Assembly: GCF_002095575.1 (NCBI RefSeq)
Contig: NZ_MLJJ01000017.1
Location: 34,675 to 98,674, forward strand
Direction of reading: 5' to 3'
DNA length: 64,000 bases
From: Pantoea septica
GTDB lineage: Bacteria; Pseudomonadota; Gammaproteobacteria; Enterobacterales; Enterobacteriaceae
Shown: positions 59,162-64,000 of the stretch, piece by piece
Position numbering within the stretch: the first letter of the stretch is position 1
Layout of the letters: every line of letters starts with the position of its first letter
Position numbers and translations under genes: made by a program
Notes under the pieces: model-generated
Seen by the model: the letters and a program-made list of their open reading frames with translations, nothing else
Told to the model about the DNA's origin: nothing
Database searches by the model: none

Positions 59162-60991
59162 TTACTCTACCGTCACTGACTTCGCCAGGTTGCGCGGCTG
59201 ATCCACGTCGGTGCCTTTAATCAGCGCGACGTGATAAGAGAGCAGCTGCAGCGGCACGGTGTAGAAAATAGGCGCGATCACCTCTTCCACGTGCGGCAGA
59301 GAGATAATCTTCATGCCGTCGCTGTCGCTGAAGCCGGCGTCCTGATCGGCAAACACGTACAGCAAGCCGCCGCGCGCGCGCACCTCTTCAATATTGGACT
59401 TCAGCTTTTCCAGCAGCTCGTTGTTCGGCGCCACCACGATAACCGGCATATCGGCGTCAATTAGCGCCAGCGGGCCGTGCTTCAGCTCGCCAGCGGCGTA
59501 GGCTTCCGCATGGATATAGGAGATCTCTTTCAGCTTCAGCGCCCCTTCCATGGCGATCGGATATTGATCGCCGCGGCCGAGGAACAGCGCGTGATGCTTG
59601 TCGGAGAAATCTTCCGCCAGCAGCTCAATGCGTTTGTCCTGCGCCAGCATCTGCTCGATGCGGCTTGGCAGCGCCTGCAGGCCGTGCACGATCTCATGCT
59701 CGATTTCCGCCGACATGCCGCGCAGGCGGCCTACTTTCGCCACCAGCATCAGCAGCACGGTAAGCTGCGTTGTGAACGCCTTGGTTGAGGCGACGCCGAT
59801 TTCGGTGCCCGCTTTGGTCATCAGCGCCAGATCGGATTCACGCACCAGCGAAGAGCCAGCCACGTTGCAGATCGCCAGCGAGCCCAGGTAGCCCAGCTCT
59901 TTGGAAAGGCGCAGCGCCGCCAGCGTATCGGCAGTTTCGCCGGACTGCGACAGGGTGATCAGCAGGCTGTTTTTACGCACGGCGGATTTGCGATAGCGGA
60001 ATTCAGAGGCGATCTCGACGTCGCAGGGAATATTCGCCAGCGACTCGAACCAGTAGCGCGCCACCATGCCGGAGTTGTACGAGGTGCCGCAGGCGATGAT
60101 CTGAATATGCTCGACCTGGCTCAGCAGGGCTTCGGCGTGCGGGCCCAGCTCGCTGAGATCGACTTCGCCATGGCTGAAACGACCGGTTAAGGTGTTCTTA
60201 ATCGCCATCGGCTGTTCGTAAATCTCTTTCTGCATATAGTGGCGATATACGCCTTTATCGCCCGCGTCATACTGTACGCTCGATTCGATCTCGGCGCGCT
60301 GCACCGCATTGCCCGCACGATCGACGATAGTGACGTCGCGACGGCTAATCTCGGCAATGTCGCCCTCTTCCAGATAGATGAAGCGGCGCGTCACCGGCAG
60401 CAGCGCCAGCTGATCGGAGGCGATAAAGTTCTCGCCGACGCCGCGGCCAATCACCAGCGGGCTGCCCGAACGCGCGGCCACCAGCAGCGACGGATCGCGG
60501 CTGTCCATGATCACCATGCCATAGGCGCCGCGCAGCTGAGGAATGACGCGCAGCACGACTTCGCGCAGCGTTCCGCCCTGTTTCTGCTCCCAGTGCACCA
60601 GATGCGCCACCACTTCGGTGTCGGTTTCAGATGCGAAGCGATAACCGCGTGCGATCAGCGCTTCACGCAGCGGCTCATGGTTTTCGATAATGCCGTTATG
60701 CACCACGATGATCTGCCCGGAGACATGCGGATGCGCGTTGGCCTCCGACGGTTCGCCGTGCGTCGCCCAGCGCGTATGAGCGATGCCGGTGCCGCCGATC
60801 AGCGGCTGCTGCTCAGCAGCCTCCGCCAGCATCTGCACTTTGCCGACGCGACGCAGTCGCGTCACGTGGCCCTGACGATCAACGACGGCCAGACCGGCCG
60901 AATCATAACCGCGATACTCCAGGCGACGCAGGCCTTCCAGCAGAATCTCTGCGATATCGCGCTGCGCTACTGCACCTACAATTCCACACAT
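59162..60991 (-). CDS. glmS: Glucosamine-6-phosphate synthase GlmS
   Basis: 609 residues as in E. coli. The N-terminal class II glutaminase has Cys2 in [12 protein letters not shown]; two SIS isomerase domains follow ([51 protein letters not shown]); it ends [15 protein letters not shown]. Makes glucosamine 6-phosphate from fructose 6-phosphate and glutamine. Downstream of glmU by about 150 bp; in enterics this mRNA is controlled by the sRNAs GlmY and GlmZ, which I could not confirm here. Confidence 0.99.
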   Translation of the reverse strand: MCGIVGAVAQRDIAEILLEGLRRLEYRGYDSAGLAVVDRQGHVTRLRRVGKVQMLAEAAEQQPLIGGTGIAHTRWATHGEPSEANAHPHVSGQIIVVHNGIIENHEPLREALIARGYRFASETDTEVVAHLVHWEQKQGGTLREVVLRVIPQLRGAYGMVIMDSRDPSLLVAARSGSPLVIGRGVGENFIASDQLALLPVTRRFIYLEEGDIAEISRRDVTIVDRAGNAVQRAEIESSVQYDAGDKGVYRHYMQKEIYEQPMAIKNTLTGRFSHGEVDLSELGPHAEALLSQVEHIQIIACGTSYNSGMVARYWFESLANIPCDVEIASEFRYRKSAVRKNSLLITLSQSGETADTLAALRLSKELGYLGSLAICNVAGSSLVRESDLALMTKAGTEIGVASTKAFTTQLTVLLMLVAKVGRLRGMSAEIEHEIVHGLQALPSRIEQMLAQDKRIELLAEDFSDKHHALFLGRGDQYPIAMEGALKLKEISYIHAEAYAAGELKHGPLALIDADMPVIVVAPNNELLEKLKSNIEEVRARGGLLYVFADQDAGFSDSDGMKIISLPHVEEVIAPIFYTVPLQLLSYHVALIKGTDVDQPRNLAKSVTVE

Positions 60992-61110
60992 AAATGTTAT
61001 TCCTGACCTGATGGCTTTCGACCATCTTTCGTTGTCATACGACCTGATAACCGGCTTTGCCGGGCTCCCCGAGCCTTGTAGAGAGTGGGGATTATTATTG
61101 TGTTACTGCG

Positions 61111-61133
61111 GCGGCCAGCACGCGGCTGGCCGC
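61111..61133 (-). other. Stem-loop between glmU and glmS
   Basis: GCGGCCAGC and GCTGGCCGC-type arms around a short loop, 6 bp after the glmU stop. E. coli glmUS mRNA is processed near this point; the stem may protect the glmU 3' end or partly terminate. Confidence 0.5.
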
Positions 61134-61139
61134 TAAAAA

Positions 61140-62510
61140 TTATTTTTTCTTCGCCGGACGCTGCCAGTCCGCTTTGCTGTTCTGCTCTTTGCGGTTGTAG
61201 ACCAGCGACGCCTCGGTAACGTCTTTCATTACCGTGGTGCCCGCCGCGATAGTCGCGCCCGCCGCCACGCTGACCGGCGCCACCAGCTGCGTATCGGAGC
61301 CGACGAAGACGTTGTCGCCGATAACGGTTTTGGATTTATTCGCGCCATCATAGTTGCAGGTGATGGTACCCGCGCCGATGTTGACGTTGGCGCCTATCTC
61401 CGCGTCGCCGAGATAGCTCAGATGTCCCGCCTTCGAACCTTTGCCCAGCGTCGCCTTCTTCATTTCGACGAAGTTGCCGACATGGGCGGCCTGCGCCAGC
61501 TCGCTGCCTGGACGCAGACGGGCGAAAGGCCCGACGGTGCAGTCGGCGGCGAGGTTCGCATCCTCGATCACCGAATAGGGGCTGATTTCGCAATCGTCGC
61601 CAATGACGCTGTTTTTAATGATGCAGCCCGCGCCGATTTTTACGCGGTCGCCGAGGCTGACCTCGCCTTCGATAATGACATTGACGTCGATCTCGACGTC
61701 GCGGCCGTGGCGCAAAACGCCGCGCAGATCGAAACGCGCCGGATCGCGCAGCATCACGCCCGCCAGCAGCAGTTTTTCCGCCTGTTCGCTCTGACAGACC
61801 CGCTCCAGCGTCGCCAGCTGCAGACGGTTGTTAACGCCGTCGGTTTCACTGACGCGCGCCGGGTGCACCGCGTTGATCTGTCGCCCTTCCTGATGCGCCA
61901 GCGCAATGATATCGGTGATGTAGTATTCGCCCTGCGCATTGTTATTGGTGAGCTGCGCCAGCCAGCGCTTCAGATCGCCGCCGTTGGCAATCAGGATGCC
62001 GGTATTGATTTCGGTTATCTTCAGCTGATCGGCCGTGGCGTCTTTCTGCTCGACAATGCCGACGATGGCGCTGTTTTCGCGCACGATGCGCCCGTAGCCG
62101 CTGGGATTGTCCAGCACCACCGTCAGCAGGCCGATGCCGCCTTCAGGTTTGGCGTCGCGCAGACGCTGCAGCGTCTCCTGAGAAATCAGCGGCACGTCGC
62201 CGTAGAGCATCAGAATATCTTCGTCGTCAGCGAACGCGGGGGCGGCCTGCTGCATCGCGTGGCCGGTGCCGAGCTGTTCCGCCTGCAGCACCCAGTTGAG
62301 CGACGGTTCGGTCAGCGTCGCCTTCAGGCGGTCGCCGCCGTGGCCGTAGACCAGGTGAATATGCCGCGCGCCGAGGCCGGTTGCGGCGTCGATCACGTGC
62401 TGAACCATGGGTTTCCCTGCAAGAGTATGCAGAACTTTGGGCAGATCGGAATACATACGGGTTCCCTTGCCGGCAGCAAGGATCACCACGCTCATTGCGC
62501 TGTTAGACAT
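61140..62510 (-). CDS. glmU: Bifunctional GlmU: UDP-GlcNAc pyrophosphorylase / glucosamine-1-phosphate acetyltransferase
   Basis: 456 residues from the ATG at 62510, the E. coli length; AGGA is correctly spaced for it and overlaps the alternative ATG at 62516. N-terminal uridyltransferase: [22 protein letters not shown]-terminal left-handed beta-helix acetyltransferase with hexapeptide repeats ([21 protein letters not shown]). Provides UDP-GlcNAc for peptidoglycan and lipopolysaccharide. Confidence 0.99.
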   Translation of the reverse strand: MSNSAMSVVILAAGKGTRMYSDLPKVLHTLAGKPMVQHVIDAATGLGARHIHLVYGHGGDRLKATLTEPSLNWVLQAEQLGTGHAMQQAAPAFADDEDILMLYGDVPLISQETLQRLRDAKPEGGIGLLTVVLDNPSGYGRIVRENSAIVGIVEQKDATADQLKITEINTGILIANGGDLKRWLAQLTNNNAQGEYYITDIIALAHQEGRQINAVHPARVSETDGVNNRLQLATLERVCQSEQAEKLLLAGVMLRDPARFDLRGVLRHGRDVEIDVNVIIEGEVSLGDRVKIGAGCIIKNSVIGDDCEISPYSVIEDANLAADCTVGPFARLRPGSELAQAAHVGNFVEMKKATLGKGSKAGHLSYLGDAEIGANVNIGAGTITCNYDGANKSKTVIGDNVFVGSDTQLVAPVSVAAGATIAAGTTVMKDVTEASLVYNRKEQNSKADWQRPAKKK

Positions 62511-62624
62511 AACCATCCTGACAGAGTTTTTGACATGCGAAAGTTAAACGGTTTACCCCTGAGATTACTACATTTTTCTCAGGTCGAAATTAGGCGCGCG
62601 CTGCCAGAGGCGCGGGCAAAAAAA

Positions 62625-62647
62625 ATGCCAGCCCGAGGGGCTGGCAT
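62625..62647 (-). terminator. Terminator of the atp operon
   Basis: On the minus strand ATGCCAGCCC, short loop, GGGCTGGCAT then a run of T, 22 bp after the atpC stop. Strong. Confidence 0.92.
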
Positions 62648-62668
62648 TTCGTGACGCATAAAGCCTGA

Positions 62669-63088
62669 TTACATCGCTTTTTTGGTCAGCTCGATCACGC
62701 GCAGTTTAGCAATGGCTTTCGCCAGCTCCGCAGAGGCCTGAGCGTAGTCCACGTCGCCGTGGCTGCTGTTCATATGCTCTTCTGCTTTGCGTTTCGCTTC
62801 CAGCGCACGCGCCTCGTCCAGGTCGGTACCGCGGATAGCGGTATCGGCCAGAACGGTAGTGCTGCCCGGCTGCACTTCCAGCACGCCGCCAGAGAGGTAG
62901 ATAAACTCCTCTTCGCCGTGCTGCTTCACGATACGGATCATTCCAGGCTTGATGGCAGTCAGCAGCGGCGCGTGGCCAGGGAAAATGCCCAGCTCGCCTT
63001 CGCTACCTGACACCTGAATTTTCTGCACCAGGCCAGAGAACAGCTGTTTCTCCGCGCTGACGACGTCCAGGTGATAAGTCATAGCCAT
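62669..63088 (-). CDS. atpC: ATP synthase F1 epsilon subunit
   Basis: 139 residues as in E. coli. N-terminal beta sandwich ([38 protein letters not shown]), then the two-helix C-terminal domain ([20 protein letters not shown]) that can inhibit the enzyme. Last gene of the atp operon; 24 bp after atpD. Confidence 0.99.
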   Translation of the reverse strand: MAMTYHLDVVSAEKQLFSGLVQKIQVSGSEGELGIFPGHAPLLTAIKPGMIRIVKQHGEEEFIYLSGGVLEVQPGSTTVLADTAIRGTDLDEARALEAKRKAEEHMNSSHGDVDYAQASAELAKAIAKLRVIELTKKAM

Positions 63089-63112
63089 ATCTGTCCTCCC
63101 GGGAAACCGTTA

Positions 63113-64000
<888 letters not shown>

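Overview
The window is a chromosomal segment of a GC-rich member of the Enterobacterales, most likely Erwiniaceae (Pantoea, Erwinia or Mixta type). This rests on near-identity of many proteins to remembered E. coli sequences (GlyQ, XylF, GyrB, RecF, DnaN, DnaA, RnpA, YidC, MnmE, PstSCAB-PhoU, GlmS, GlmU, AtpC, AtpD), on gene order close to the E. coli 80-84 minute region, and on ERIC-like and other intergenic repeats. No rRNA, tRNA, prophage, insertion sequence or CRISPR array was seen. Both ends cut genes: glyS on the left and atpD on the right.

Layout. 1-12 kb: glyQS, wecH, a cysteine hydrolase with a GlxA-type regulator, then the xylose locus (xylBA divergent from xylFGH, followed by xylR). 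12-19 kb: a ROK-family repressor, dnaTC, an orphan membrane protein, a small outer-membrane barrel, tag, yiaD and a LacI-type regulator. 19-24 kb: a 2-ketogluconate utilisation locus (ptxS, kguE, kguK, kguT, ghrB/kguD) with a perfect PtxS-like palindrome. 24-27 kb: avtA and a MocR-type regulator. 27-33 kb: a tight six-gene operon (PP-loop ATPase, ATP-grasp ligase, class II glutamine amidotransferase, 2OG-Fe(II) oxygenase, YbaK-type deacylase, EamA exporter). I cannot match it to a known pathway; it looks like an orphan small-molecule biosynthesis and export system. 33-37 kb: ibpA with a sigma-32 promoter and ROSE-like thermometer, yidQ, yidR, an MFS transporter with an upstream DgoR-like palindrome, and yidA. 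37-49 kb: the replication and ribosome core gyrB-recF-dnaN-dnaA and, divergently, rpmH-rnpA-yidD-yidC-mnmE. 49-54 kb: a toxin remnant, a rutE-like nitroreductase, a nonsense-interrupted yieE, adeP, yieH and an MFS transporter. 54-64 kb: phoU-pstBACS with two Pho boxes, glmS, glmU, atpC and atpD.

Non-coding structure worth attention: a 132-bp tandem duplication with an ERIC-like core separating dnaN from recF; two divergent copies of a large palindromic element, one in the gyrB 3' region and one between yieE and adeP, whose arms differ in sequence but remain complementary; and a compact set of readable regulatory sites (XylR, CRP, PtxS, PurR, PhoB, DnaA, sigma-32).

All calls come from reading the sequence and from memory of the families. 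No database search, folding or alignment program was run.
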